Program-made: the position numbers and the translations under genes | The notes under the pieces: model-generated | Told to the model about the DNA's origin: nothing | The model's database searches: none | Seen by the model: the letters and a program-made list of their open reading frames with translations, nothing else | Source of the DNA: Antedon bifida | Lineage: Eukaryota > Echinodermata > Crinoidea > Comatulida > Antedonidae | Assembly: GCA_963402885.1 (NCBI GenBank) | Contig: OY727096.1 | Coordinates: 13,745,820-13,809,819 of the forward strand | Length of the DNA stretch: 64,000 nt | Direction: 5' to 3' | Shown: in pieces, positions 21,378-32,439 of the stretch | Position numbering within the stretch: position 1 is the first letter of the stretch | Layout of the letters: every line of letters begins with the position of its first letter

Positions 21378-22933
21378 TAAATGTTGTATGTACTGTAAAT
21401 ATTGAAGTCCCATGACTTGTTAGTTGGGGAGCCAGAAAGGGTTTACCTGCATGTTTTTTTGCGTCCTTATATCAAAAATTTGGGATGCTTGGACAGTACA
21501 AAAAGTAAATAATGGTCAAAGTTAAAACTTTGCGTAACTTGCATTGGAATAATTGTTGTGACAAACTACTCAGAATTCACTTAATGGGCAAGTTTGTGTT
21601 TTGTGGACAGAAACCTCCTTTCTGACCACTGGTCATATGAATATCTCAGAAACCAATGGTCAGAAAGTGATAATTGTGGTCTTAAATTAAATATTTGTTC
21701 TAATGTAATAAAAATCATAAAACTGTCAATAAACCACTAATTCTGACCTTTGAAATATAGCCGGTAAAAACATTTTTGGCTTAGAGCACATTTTTCATAT
21801 CTCATCAATTGTTGGGCGGATATGGTTGTAGTTGGTGTCAAAATACTCAGAAGATACATATTTCTATTCACTCTAATGGACAACTTTTGCCAAAATTGAC
21901 CATGAATATGGTGGGCCAAACTGTCGTTTAATCATTAACAAGATATCAAGTTTTCAATAGAGATATCTATATTGAAAACTAAGATATCTTAGTTTTAAAT
22001 AGAGATATCTTAGTTTTCAATAGAGATATCTTAGTTTTAAATAGAAATATCTTAGTTTTAAATAGAGATATCTCAGTTTTAAATAGAGATACCGTAGTCC
22101 GGACGAGAAACATGTATATTTTATTATTTGGCCTTATTTGTTTTATATTACATCTCTAATAGATCTCATTCAGATTAAATGAAAGGACGTAGGCCTAGGG
22201 TAGGCTTCATTTGATTCAGATTGAAAGGCCTTGGGATAGGCTAGGATATTTGTTTTTTTTTATAACATCTAAAGAAGGTATTTACTATATAGCCCGCAGA
22301 TCGCATACTTGATTTGTTTTCTGAGGTTGAATCTTCATGTAATTTAGCAATTTCATCGTCACCAACAACGGAGTAAAATTACAACCAAAGATCACCATTG
22401 TTGTTGTTAAGAGAGGTCTTTTATTTTATAATCAGATCTAATTTATACAATTATAGAGCCCAGTCCAAAACTATGTTCTGCAGTCATAAAAAATATAAAT
22501 AAATAAATGTTTCTGCAATCTAATTGTGGATTGATTCAATTTTAATTAACATAGAGAAGTTTTTCTGGTAATGTATATAGATTTTAAATGCGAAGAAATA
22601 TTAATTTAATTACAGCCACAGCAGAGTTGTATCTTACCATTACATAGGCCTAATAATATAAAGAAAATAACAAAATTGTGATTATTTTGGAATAACTTAT
22701 ATATTTCCCATGAGAAATCAATGTACATCAAATTTCCAAGGCTATTGTGATGATTTGAAATTGTAATTATATTCCTTAAGTAGTTAGGATTTCAAGGTAA
22801 TATAATATTACAAAGATTACAATTGTTTATAATAAATATTCCAAAAACACTAAATGGAGTACTTTTGCAAAATCTGTTTACAAAACAGTGACAGTTTTTC
22901 AATTTTTTTTCCCTTCACATAATAGTAATACTA
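21378..22933. other. Noncoding DNA with a repeat fragment and a 21-bp minisatellite
   Basis: 21590-21915 shares blocks with the ~250-bp units at 26900-27480 (TTCACTCTAATGGACAA, CAAAATTGACC). At 21945-22095 a unit of about 21 bases, TTTTAAATAGAGATATCTTAG, is repeated six to seven times with minor changes. GATATC palindromes give it strong self-pairing. The rest to 22933 is plain AT-rich sequence. Confidence 0.55.
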
Positions 22934-23604
22934 TACTAGAATTTAATTCGTCACTTTGACGAATTATATGTGATCATTGTGATAAAAAATAATTTTAATG
23001 ACATTTTATTTTGAAAAATATGTTAAAATATGACCCGATGCATATACACTTATACAGTGTTATAGTGCTGCTGAATAGAATATAAAGTATATACACTGTA
23101 TATCTATACACAGTGTAGCATAGGTGAAATTACGGAACCCACATTATGTTTTTATAAAAATAAACATAAACATGAAGATGACAGTTTCGAAAGATAATGA
23201 ATTGAGTAAAAAGATATAAGATTTAAAAGAAAATTGGGCACGTAGAAGCCCAGATGCGCTCTTTGAAATTTGTGTAACTTGTATGAAAGAGATGAAAACA
23301 CTTTTTAACTTCAACTGGCCATATGATAACGTTACAACATCTGATAGTTTTCATATGAATTCATATCTACATTTCATCAGCTTTCATAAAACATTATAGA
23401 GGTCACCTTTAATTCTGAAGAGCTGTAAGATATTCAAATATAATAATAAATGAATAATAATCTCCAAAACAGAAATATATAGCACCAACAAACATACGGT
23501 CTAGTTGAAATTATACAACCCATGTTTTTACGCACAATGATGTCATAAAAATGAAAATGGTGCCAACTCATGAGAATGATAATTGAGCAAGCACATATTA
23601 AAAT
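22934..23604 (+). repeat. Modular dispersed repeat, copy C, left part
   Basis: This begins ACTAGAATTTAATTCGTCAC with a hairpin (AATTCGTCA..TGACGAATT, 22945-22965). It runs through the ATACACTGTATATC block, GTGAAATTACGGAACCCACA, GATAATGAATTGAG, GGGCACGTAGAAGCCCA, CTGGCCATATGATAACGTTA and ATTCTGAAGAGCTGTAAGAT. A second module start (TTGAAATTATACAACCCATG) appears near 23500. It is cut at about 23604 by the LINE and continues at 25572. The minus-strand copy at 33985-34917 aligns to it almost end to end. Confidence 0.75.
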
Positions 23605-25571
23605 GTTGCCTCTCGTTTTAATGAGTTTTTCACGAATGTTGCGTCAACACTCGTCAAAAAACTCCCAAAATGCATAGGTCTTTTCACCATGTCCACTAAC
23701 GATCTTCTTAAATACTACGTTAAATTAAAAGGAAAAATGTTTAAGCTAGAGCCTGTTACCATAGAATTTGTTAAAACTCAACTCGAAAGCCTAAATGTAA
23801 ACAAAAGCGTCGGTCTAGATAATATTCCCTCAAGATTCTTACGTGACGGTGCGATAATCTTGGCTGAACCGATAGCTCATATCATTAACCTTTCGTTTAA
23901 AACTAATTGTTTTCCTCATGATCTTAAAATTGCTAAAGTTACCCCTCTATTTAAGAAAAATACTAGAACAAATGTTGAGAATTATCGGCCGATTAGTATT
24001 CTGCCTACGGTATCTAAGATTCTTGAAAAATCTGTAGCTATACAAGTTGAAAGGTATCTTTCCAAAAATAATATACTTTATGCCTATCAATCCGGTTTTC
24101 GGCAGGCCCATTCAACTGAAAGCAACCTCATAAATCTCATCGACGGTTTAAAAAACAATAAGTCCAAAGGCCTTCTTACTGGAATGGTTATAATTGACTT
24201 ACAAAAAGCTTTCGATACCGTCGATCATGTGATTTTAATTAACAAGCTAAAATGCATGGGTTTTAAGTGTACTGACTGGTTTCAATCTTATCTCGCTAAC
24301 CGCACACAAGTTGTCAGTGTGAATGGTACCTGCTCTGAACCTCTTATAGTTACTCATGGTGTACCGCAAGGTAGCATCTTGGGCCCTATTCTTTTTCTAT
24401 GTTATTTAAATGATATTGCTTCTTGTATTGATTCTGATGTTCAATTATTGCTTTATGCTGATGATTCTACGATTCTGTATTCTCATCACGATGCCACCAA
24501 AATCGCTCATAAATTAAGTACTGTCCTAGCTAAGTGCCAGGACTGGTTAACTGAAAACAAATTATCTTTACATGTTGGCAAAACCGAAAGTATTATCTTT
24601 GGTAGCAGAGCGAAGCTTAACAAAGTAAAAGAGTTTTCTGTAGAATTAATGGGCCGTAGAATCAAAAGTACTAAGCAAGTTAAATATTTAGGTATTGATT
24701 TAGACCAATATGTATCATGTGATATCATTGCAACTAGTGTTATCAGTAAAGTTAAGTCAAGGTTGAAGTTTTTACATAGGCAAAGTTCGTGCTTGAATAA
24801 AAAATGTCGTAAACTATTAAGCACTGCTTTAATACAATGTACATTTGACTATTCTGCCTCGGCATGGTACGGCGGTGTCAATAAGAATCTTAAACATAAA
24901 TTACAAACTGCCCAAAACAAGATGGCACGTTTCATTTTAAATGTTGGTCCGAGGTCTCACATAGGTGCCAAAGAGCTTTCCGATCTTGGGTTTCTTAATG
25001 TCAGCCTCAGAAATAAGTTTTTAAGATTAAATTATGTTCACAAAATTCGTTATAACTTTAATACGCCTTCTTTCCTTAAGGATAACTTTTTGTTAATTTC
25101 TGATCATCACAACCATTTCACCAGGGGTACAACATTTAATTTTGTCACTCCTAAGGCTACTGGCGTTAATGATACGACTTTTTATTTCTTAGGTATCCGT
25201 GACTGGAACAGGCTCCCCAATTCACTCAAATCAATACAAAATAATGCAACCTTCAAAATAAAACTTAAAGAATATTTTAATAATGAACAGCTTGGTATTT
25301 CAGTTTAATTAAGCTATTTTTAATATTGTTTTTTTGATGTTTTCTTGTCTTGTATGTATTTTCTTGTTTTTTCATTTTTACTGAGTCATACTTAACGATA
25401 ATTGTACTAGGCCCAACCACTCACTTTTCAGTCATTACGGATTGGACCCCATTGGAAATAAGTTTACTTTTTTGTCGACTTAATGGGTTATCCAGGTATT
25501 CTTTTTATACATTGTATATTTTAACTTTTATGTATGAATATCAAATAAAATCAATCAATCAATCAATCAAT
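23605..25571 (+). mobile_element. 5'-truncated but ORF-intact LINE (CR1/Jockey group)
   Basis: The element lies inside a modular-repeat copy. Its left junction is near 23605, its right end is a (TCAA)n tail at 25549-25571. A short GTTGC at 23605-23609 and 25574-25578 may be the target duplication, though five bases is little support. Coding similarity begins before the first ATG: the frame open from 23602 reads SRFNEFFTNVASTLVKKLP, a segment that precedes the RT domain in this LINE group. The endonuclease and everything upstream are missing, as expected of incomplete reverse transcription. The intact downstream frame and short clean tail suggest a recent insertion. Confidence 0.88.
23689..25308 (+). 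CDS. Non-LTR reverse transcriptase, C-terminal 539 residues
   Basis: This reverse transcriptase would copy element RNA at a nicked target. Visible motifs, numbered from the ATG: ENYRPISILP (97-106), QSGFRQAHSTESNL (134-147), motif A IIDLQKAFDTVDH with Asp170 (168-180), HGVPQGSILGP (223-233), motif C YADD with Asp258/Asp259 (256-259), and VKYLGIDLD (331-339). The last ~200 residues are the usual thumb and C-terminal region, ending with RDWNRLPNSLKS. All catalytic aspartates are present and there is no stop. The ATG is not the natural start: the frame is open back to 23602 and the endonuclease domain is lost by 5' truncation. No host promoter is apparent. The family resembles CR1/Jockey elements; the exact clade needs a tree. 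Confidence 0.9.
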   Translation: MSTNDLLKYYVKLKGKMFKLEPVTIEFVKTQLESLNVNKSVGLDNIPSRFLRDGAIILAEPIAHIINLSFKTNCFPHDLKIAKVTPLFKKNTRTNVENYRPISILPTVSKILEKSVAIQVERYLSKNNILYAYQSGFRQAHSTESNLINLIDGLKNNKSKGLLTGMVIIDLQKAFDTVDHVILINKLKCMGFKCTDWFQSYLANRTQVVSVNGTCSEPLIVTHGVPQGSILGPILFLCYLNDIASCIDSDVQLLLYADDSTILYSHHDATKIAHKLSTVLAKCQDWLTENKLSLHVGKTESIIFGSRAKLNKVKEFSVELMGRRIKSTKQVKYLGIDLDQYVSCDIIATSVISKVKSRLKFLHRQSSCLNKKCRKLLSTALIQCTFDYSASAWYGGVNKNLKHKLQTAQNKMARFILNVGPRSHIGAKELSDLGFLNVSLRNKFLRLNYVHKIRYNFNTPSFLKDNFLLISDHHNHFTRGTTFNFVTPKATGVNDTTFYFLGIRDWNRLPNSLKSIQNNATFKIKLKEYFNNEQLGISV

Positions 25572-26800
25572 AAGTTGCACTCTGTTGAATGTGATAATCT
25601 ATGACGAAAGAGAACAAAATTTAATTTTTAAATTCAAGTGGCCATTTGATGATGTCACAACATTTTGTACATCAAATGTGTACATGAATTCATATCTACA
25701 ATTCAATGGTTTCCAGAATAAGTTTAAAAAATTGGGGGTCATCGTACATTCCAAAGAATTATTTTCATTTTAAAATGCCGTATTTTTAGCCATTTTCAGC
25801 ACTTTTGTGCAATTAATGTGGGCATTTTGTCATTTTTAACCTGCTCATAAGTTGGAATGGACTAAAATTTGGTAAATGTACTAAGGATGTTGAGTACAAA
25901 AGTCGTAATTTTTACGTTTCATAGCATAGCATCTGAGCATAACAGTTATTTTACAGTTTATTTCACCTTGTATATGTTATATACAGTGTAGCATAGACAT
26001 TACGAAAGAAATTGACTTTTTGAATACGACTGACCATACGATGACATCTGATAGACAACATTTTTATATGAAGCTTCCATAATAAACTTCCATAATAAAC
26101 TTTAATGATGAGGGTCACATTTCATTCCGAGGGGCTACAAGCGATTGAAATACAATAAACAAATGAAATTAAGTAACCCACGTTATTCTAATTTACTGAC
26201 ATGATGAAATCATAAAATATCAAAATCTAAAATTAAATGCAGTACACATTAGCTCGATGTGCTCTGTTAAATGGGATTAACTAGTACAAAAGAGAAAAAA
26301 ATACTATTTAAAAAAGTGGCCATATGGTGACGTCAGAACATCCAGTTCATAATAAATTTGTTTAAATGGAGATCACCAGCCATCATGAGGAGCTGTAATC
26401 GATTAAAAATATGTATATTTTTTCACAAATTTGCATTAATTTACCTATTTTTGAGCACACGATTATTGAAATTTAGCGTGCACCATTATTTTGCAATTAA
26501 AGTTCACCAAAATGAATTATTGTGTAGCATATGATTTTTAGTTGATCAAGAATTGCTTCATATTTATGAAGTATACTTTTAACAAATTTCATCAAAAATG
26601 TCTTATAACTCAGAATTTATGATCAAACATAACATTTCATAAATCATGCGTATGTTACTCTGCGCAACTCTGACGTTAACGAAAAAAATCTTATCACAAC
26701 ATCTTCAGATAACTCTAGTAAAGTTACAAAATCTTTTATTTCCAAGTTTTAATAGATACGCTAGACAGGAAAATTGTAGAAAAAAAGAATAACAAATACT
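25572..26800 (+). repeat. Modular dispersed repeat, copy C, right part
   Basis: This continues the repeat interrupted at 23604: GCACTCTGTTGAATGTGATA, ACGAAAGAG, GGCCATTTGATGATGTCACA, TTCATATCTACAATTCA, GGGGGTCATCGTACATTC, TTTTCAGCACTTTTGTG. Further diverged modules follow at about 25970-26200 (ACAGTGTAGCATAG.. then GGGGCTACAAG) and 26210-26420 (GTGCTCTGTTAAATGG, GGTGACGTCAGAACATCC, GGAGCTGTAATCG). It ends like copy A: CTGCGCAACTCTGACGTTA, ATCTTTTATTTCCAAG, AGAAAAAAAGAATAACA near 26790. Confidence 0.7.
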
Positions 26801-28130
26801 CTAGCGTAGTAGCTAGATTAACTTTTGTATGCACTTTGAGGTCCAGAGAATTTGACTTCAGAAATTGGTTTAGGATGGTCAAACAATCATTTCTTGCTTG
26901 GTTACACATTTTAAAATGTGGCGAAAGGTCAAAAGGTCAGGGTGAAAGGTTATAAGACCAAACACCAATAGGTCCTTAAATTTCGACAACCACAGCAAGG
27001 TAATTTTGGTCTCAAATTGATCAGAGGGTATACATTTATATTCAGTCTAATTGGACATTTTAGTCAAAAATAGCATGTATGTACTCCGTAACATAGATAC
27101 TTGAATTTGGTCTTAATATACCTTTTGTTATTTGTTGCACATTTTGAAAAATGTTACAAAAGGTCAAAGGGTCAGGGTCAAGGGTTATATATGAACAAAC
27201 ACAAATAGGTACTTGTATCTCGGCAACCACTGGTCGCAGCAAGTCAATTTCAAAAGGCATGCATTCATATTCAGTCTAATGGGACATTTAGTCAAAAATT
27301 ATCAGAAATGCCATTTCTGACTTTGACCCACATACCAGAGCATCTTCATATCTCTGTAAGTACAGTACTGGTTGTAGATACTTAAATTTAGTATCAAATT
27401 GTTCGAAATATGCATATTTACATTCATTCTAACAGAAAATTTGGTTAAAAGATGACCAGAAATACTATTAGTATTAATTACTAATGTTTCAAACAAAAAA
27501 CATATCTCTATACACAACTTATCCTTAGACAGTAATAATTATGCAATAACTGATGCTTTAAATCGTTTCATTATAGGAATTACAACAAATCCTTTACTGT
27601 TTGTAATTGTACTTTTGCTTATAATAATGCTAGAAAATATTGTTGACCCCTGAGAACAATAAACATTTGATAGAAACGTCGAACTCAACAGTTCTTTTGA
27701 GAATGCTAGAAGTAACTTACCGTATTTATCCGAATAAACGCCCCGGGCATTTATTGTTCACAGGGGTTTTTAGGGGGAGAGGTGTTTATTCGGTAGAGGC
27801 GTTTATTTTTTTTTTGGTGTAATATGGCAACATGTATAATCAAATAAATACACCTTAGATTTTTAAAAATACAACACAATTAATATCATAATAAGAATAA
27901 CTTATATATATAATATGTATACCTTCTGATCAATTACCAAAATTACCTCACTGTGACCAGTGGTTGTTGAAATTTAAGGACCTACTGGTGTTGATCTAGC
28001 TACTAGAGTAACTTAATATGAAAACCATATATTTATATTGTATGTTTGTATTTTTAACTGCTTAATAAAACACCCCTTTATAACAAACTATATGGAATAG
28101 TCCATTAAAAGAATGTCAGCAAAATTGCCA
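26801..28130. other. Noncoding DNA with two ~250-bp tandem units
   Basis: Two diverged units of about 240-250 bases, roughly 26900-27160 and 27161-27440, share GGTCAAAGGTCAGGGT-type starts, AACACAAATAGGTACTTG, TCGGCAACCAC, and CATTCATATTCAGTCTAATGG followed by ACATTTAGTCAAAAAT. A related piece is at 21590-21915. At 27718-27800 a GC-richer stretch (CCGTATTTATCCGAATAAAC, CGCCCCGGGC) resembles a MITE terminus seen inverted at 19967-20001. No gene is supported. Confidence 0.5.
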
Positions 28131-28450
28131 AAGCCATTTGCTGATTGGCCAATTGTATTAACTGTCAAATACATTAGTAAGAGGAAATCCCTGGGGATCA
28201 GTGAACTGTCTGTAAGTTGACTCCGCCCACTTGTGTATACATTCTGTCAAACCTCACATCTCATGATCTCTAGTTTGTCTGATTTCTATGCTTAGTGCCC
28301 TCAAACATCCTATTTTTGACAATCTGGAGATTTGTTTAGCCAGGCTCGAAACACTGTAGTAGTACAAGCTTAGAGGTCTGTGTAATACAGATTGTGTTTT
28401 GCTAAACTGTCATTTCTTAGCCTAGCTACAATACTTAACTCGCTCCCCAT
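28131..28450 (+). promoter_or_regulatory. Promoter-like region before the candidate first exon
   Basis: The perfect palindrome ATTGGCCAAT (CCAAT box on both strands) is at 28144-28153, and a GC box CTCCGCCCAC at 28221-28230. The ATG of the candidate exon follows about 220-300 bases downstream. No TATA box is obvious; a good acceptor (AACTGTCATTTCTTAG) near 28405-28420 raises the alternative that the last part is a spliced leader exon. The function is inferred from position and motifs only. Confidence 0.3.
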
Positions 28451-28537
28451 ATGTGGAATATGGCCACAGTGACCGCTTGGAGACGACCTGATGTGGTTCC
28501 CCAACCAGCAGCCCCTGCATTTTTACCAAATAAAAGG
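28451..28537 (+). CDS. Candidate first coding exon, unknown protein (29 codons)
   Basis: The ATG at 28451 is preceded in frame by TAA (28436-28438). The frame begins MWNMATVTAWRRPDVVPQ, continues proline/alanine-rich (PAAPAFLPNKR), and ends exactly at a consensus donor (AGG|GTAAGT) in phase 0. The intron side stops after three codons. A second ATG at 28460 (ATATGGCC) may be the real start. Composition is far less AT-biased than its surroundings, which supports coding. No domain or family is recognised. Together with 14649-14774 it fits a pattern of alternative first exons, but no shared downstream exon is proven. Confidence 0.5.
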
Positions 28538-29359
28538 GTAAGTTACTAAACTAAACATTTTTTTTAACCACAGATTATTACTAAAGGTACTGTCAATAGA
28601 GAATTGTGACCTTGAGAAAATCATCATTTGCAAAATATTTAAATGATTTAAATGTATCTATACTGTACATATATTAGGTACATATTGCAGTATGTACAGT
28701 ATGCTGATATACTGTAGAATGTCAATAATTTCAAGTGCCATTATCTGGGGCAATTACTTTACTTTTTATAATACCAGCTGTGTAGCTGGTGACCTGTCAC
28801 ATTATGAAGCTGATACTTATGCATGAAGTGTTTCATAGCAGTCGGGCAGCAAAGTGGATAACCTCACGAATTATTACCAAATCAAAATTTGAATTGCTGC
28901 CATCTTGGAATCGCGATAAAGCAAGTAGTGCAAAACTACAAAATGCAGCAAAAGCAACTTTCAATCAAATTTAAATAACATATTCATAAAATTAAATTTA
29001 TATAAATTTAAATAAAATTCAACTAAGATTTGCTTCTGATGAGAAAAGTGCCGGATTTATTTCGCTAACGGGGAATGAATTCACAAATTTTCGCCATATT
29101 CTAGCTACTAGCTACTACACTACACAGTATGTATTACTGTACATATAGTACACTGTACTACTATTATTCAAATTTAATCGCTTATTTTCCTTTATACAAG
29201 AAGAGGAAGTACATATTATACAGTAATTTATTGAAATTAAACTCCTAAATACAGTATTGTTACAGTCAAGTTGCTGCACCGCAGCGATTGTACAAACAGC
29301 ATAGCATCGATCAAAACCGTTAAACAAGCGTCAACAGTTGACAGTATTGGCATTGTTAA
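28538..29359. other. Noncoding DNA, possible first intron
   Basis: If the exon at 28451 is real, this is its intron. A 61-codon + strand frame at 28789-28974 follows TAGCTGGTGACCTG and looks like neither a known protein nor a convincing tRNA-derived SINE. TACAGTA/TACTGTA motifs are dense at 28650-28720 and 29110-29160. Confidence 0.35.
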
Positions 29360-30110
29360 CGTCAGTCCAATTTTTAAAATTCAGATGGCCATATGATGAC
29401 GTCATAACATACTTACGGTCTAAATTTCACTTGAATTCATATCTACAACTCATTAACTTTTATAATAAGTTTAAAAAATAGGGGGTCGCCAGCCATCCCG
29501 GAGAGCTATAATCGATTGAAAATAGGCATATTTTTACACAAATTTTCATATAATTACCCATTTTCAAACGCATGATTTTTTAAGTTTGACATGCACATGT
29601 ATCATTATTTTGCATTCATAATTCATCATAAAAGATATACAGAACAACAATCAAGTGCAAAAACGGTCTGCGTGATAGCTAAGTAGGTAAAAGCGTGTGC
29701 GCAACGCAACATTTTTTGAAAAATGTGAAATGCTTAAAATGTCCAGAAAAGTGTAGAAAGAAATTGATTTTGAGCATTTTTAACGTTCAAAGCGTGCATA
29801 CGCACGAAAATACAAATGTTAACAATTTTGCTGATGATAAAGGAAGATGACCCTTGACATGAAGGATACGTGTGTCCAAGTTTCATTTGAAAAAGGCTGT
29901 TAGTTTTGAATTTATAGTCAATTTAATAATTTCAGAAAATTGCTCGTAGTTACGCGACCATGAGTGTGTTGCACAACTACATATATACGTTCATCTGCTG
30001 GCCTAGTTACAAAATAACTGCTTTCGCCGTTTTGGAGATCTAAAAATGATCACAAAAAAAATATTTTTTGACAATAATAATAGGCTATCGTTCTCATAGA
30101 GCGATAGACA
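29360..30110 (+). repeat. Modular dispersed repeat, copy D (no 5' hairpin)
   Basis: Blocks GGCCATATGATGACGTCATA, TTCATATCTACAACTCATT, GGGGGTCGCCAGCCATCCC, GAGAGCTATAATCGATTG and CATAATTCATCATAAAAG follow the family order. The later part (CGTGTGCGCAACGCAAC, GCGTGCATACGCACG, TTACGCGACCATGAG) is GC-richer and resembles the second half of copies A and C. No reading frame. Confidence 0.6.
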
Positions 30111-30146
30111 TATTTAAATAATTTTATTCACACAAAAGTATTTTAC

Positions 30147-30850
30147 AACTAGATTTGAACTCGTCACTTTGGATTATACGTTAAAATATGAACACCGACA
30201 CCGATTATTATGCCATACTATGACATGAATTAAATATGTTTACAGTGCTGACTATATTTTGTATCATACAGCATATTACAGTATTTACAAAATACACTGT
30301 ATATGTTATATACAGTAGCATAGATGAAATTACGAGACCCAAAAAAGTAAAAGTCAGATACACTCTCTTTTAAACGTGATAAACTTTTACGAGATGAAAA
30401 TCCGACTTTTTAACTGGCCATATGATGACGTCAGATAGACAAAATTTGTATATGTATTCATATCTACAATTCAACAACTTCCATAATTTTTAATCATGCG
30501 AGTCACTTTTCATTCCCATACGATCACGTCACACCCGAGAGGTAAACATTTTACATGAATTCACATCAACAACTTATCCACTTCCATAATAAGATAACAA
30601 ACTTGGGGGTCACGGTTGATCCTGAGAAGCTATAATAGATTCAAAATAGGCATGATTTTGACATTATTTTGTAACTAAAACGCACGCAAATTGTCTAATT
30701 CAACATGTTCGTAAGACTGAAGAATATGATATGTTGTTAGTGCTGAATTCTGTCTATTTTGTGTCATATAGTATATAGAGTATACACAGTATTAAATATG
30801 TATACATATTACATACAGTGTAGAATAGGTGAAATTATGGGACCCTTCAT
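30147..30850 (+). repeat. Modular dispersed repeat, copy E
   Basis: This starts CTAGATTTGAACTCGTCAC at 30149; the second arm of the hairpin is eroded (TTTGGATTATACG). Blocks ACACTGTATATGTTATAT, GTAGCATAGATGAAATTACG, GGCCATATGATGACGTCAGA and TTCATATCTACAATTCAAC follow. A second module repeats these from about 30520 (CGATCACGTCACACC, GGGGGTCACGGTTGATCC), and a third start at 30830 (GAATAGGTGAAATTATGGGA). Copies D and E are adjacent and same-strand. Confidence 0.65.
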
Positions 30851-32439
30851 TTATTCCTCTAGTCTAGGCCTAGCCTTTTACTCGTACGAATGACCTGCAA
30901 AATAAAACGTCAATAAATAGGTACATACCACCGGCACATAGCTACTACACAGGGCAGGGTCTGGGTGGGTGGGAATTAATCAAATTATCTCCACATAATA
31001 ATGATCCATTCAATGTTTGATTTGCGGAGAAGCTAGCCTATCATATCAAGACGAGTTTGTTCTTGGGAAAAATCCCAATTTTAAACCAGACTACTAGGCA
31101 TATAAAATCATTTCAAGCCTTCAGAAACTTACATCATCACTTCGCTTCGCAAAGAAATGTGTTGCATATTAAAATATTTTAGAGTGAGTAGCCAATGCGG
31201 CTGAAACTTAGTCAACCGGATAATCGTATGCACCAGGAATTTTTGGTGTAAAACCATGTGACTGGTACGTGTTTCGCCAGACGGAGTTTAAAAGCTCAAG
31301 TAGTATACATATGAAATGCCAAAATATTTATATTTTTACTAATAGTAAGTCAAAACTCCGTATGGAACCCAGACTAGGATCCTTGAAGAAGAAACTTTTT
31401 CTAATACAGGATCCCCAATAATGGTCTTTAAATGTCAATTATATCATGTATTGTTATTTTGCCATTATTGAAATTAATAAATGTTCTTGAAATGAATGCA
31501 AATGCAAACATACGTGCAATTTTCTTTTCATAAAAGGCAGATGATCCGAACTGTTGCTTGTGATTGGTCAAATTACTTGTGTTGTACGCCTTTTTTTTTT
31601 ACGCTATGTCCTATAGTGGAACCAAGCTTACACTTTTAAATCGGTGTATGATACAAAAATGATGTGTTGTTGGGAGTTTCCACTATTCGGACAGCTTGGT
31701 TTTCTTAGTAAGTTGACTCTATTAGATTAATTGATTGTATTGCTTTCAAGCTTATTAATGAATGTTTTATGTCAATTCAATGTTATGTTAATTTAAAGTA
31801 AAAATAGATTTGTAATTGAACACTTCCACTTTATTGTGAATGGTGAAAAATGTTTTCTATTGTGCCATCGTTGCCTTGGAAATGTACAACTGGTGTCATG
31901 GTCGTTGATCCCATTGTGGTTTTTTGTTATAATCTTATGATAGTACTATCATTCATCAGTGTATTGAGCTGCATTTATAGTCCGGATATTGTATGGTTTC
32001 TACAAATCACTGATACAATATTGCTTGTTATAGAGCTTTATGCCATTTCCTCTCTATTGTTCAACTACTGTATTTGTATTGTAGATAATCATCATTGGCC
32101 CTGTTTCTTTTTTTTTTGATTCATATTTCAAAATACATGTACAGGAATAAAAATAAGAAACAGATAAAACACAGATACATGTCCATATAAAAAGCAATAT
32201 CAAATTACTTACAAAAGATTAATAAATGCTAACCATTTACAAAATACTAACAGGCATGTATAATTTGTTGGAAAAATATTAACTTTTAATTTTTTTGCAT
32301 TGTTATTCCTGTATAGTAATATGTGGGCCGGGTCACTACGACCTTAGGGAGTAATTTCCATACCCTGGAGTATGTACATTACTATAGTTTAGTTTATGAT
32401 TTTATTTTTGTTCTGTACAGTAGGCCAGACTATATTTAC
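30851..32439. other. Noncoding DNA
   Basis: No supported gene. A hydrophobic 89-codon + strand frame at 31850-32119 (contains VVDPIVVFCYNLMIVLSF) lacks family similarity and ends in a poly-T run, so I do not call it. 31612-31710 has a weak inverted pair (GTGGAACCAAGC / CAGCTTGGTTTTC). A single MITE-like end, TTGGCCCTGTTTC, is at 32095-32107. Confidence 0.35.

Noticed and set aside
28789-28974. 61-codon frame in the possible first intron, also considered as a tRNA-SINE
   Set aside because: Neither box A nor box B is convincing and the peptide is unrecognised.
31850-32119. Hydrophobic 89-codon frame resembling a membrane protein exon
   Set aside because: No recognisable family, no convincing splice sites, ends in a poly-T run; AT-rich DNA often gives such frames.
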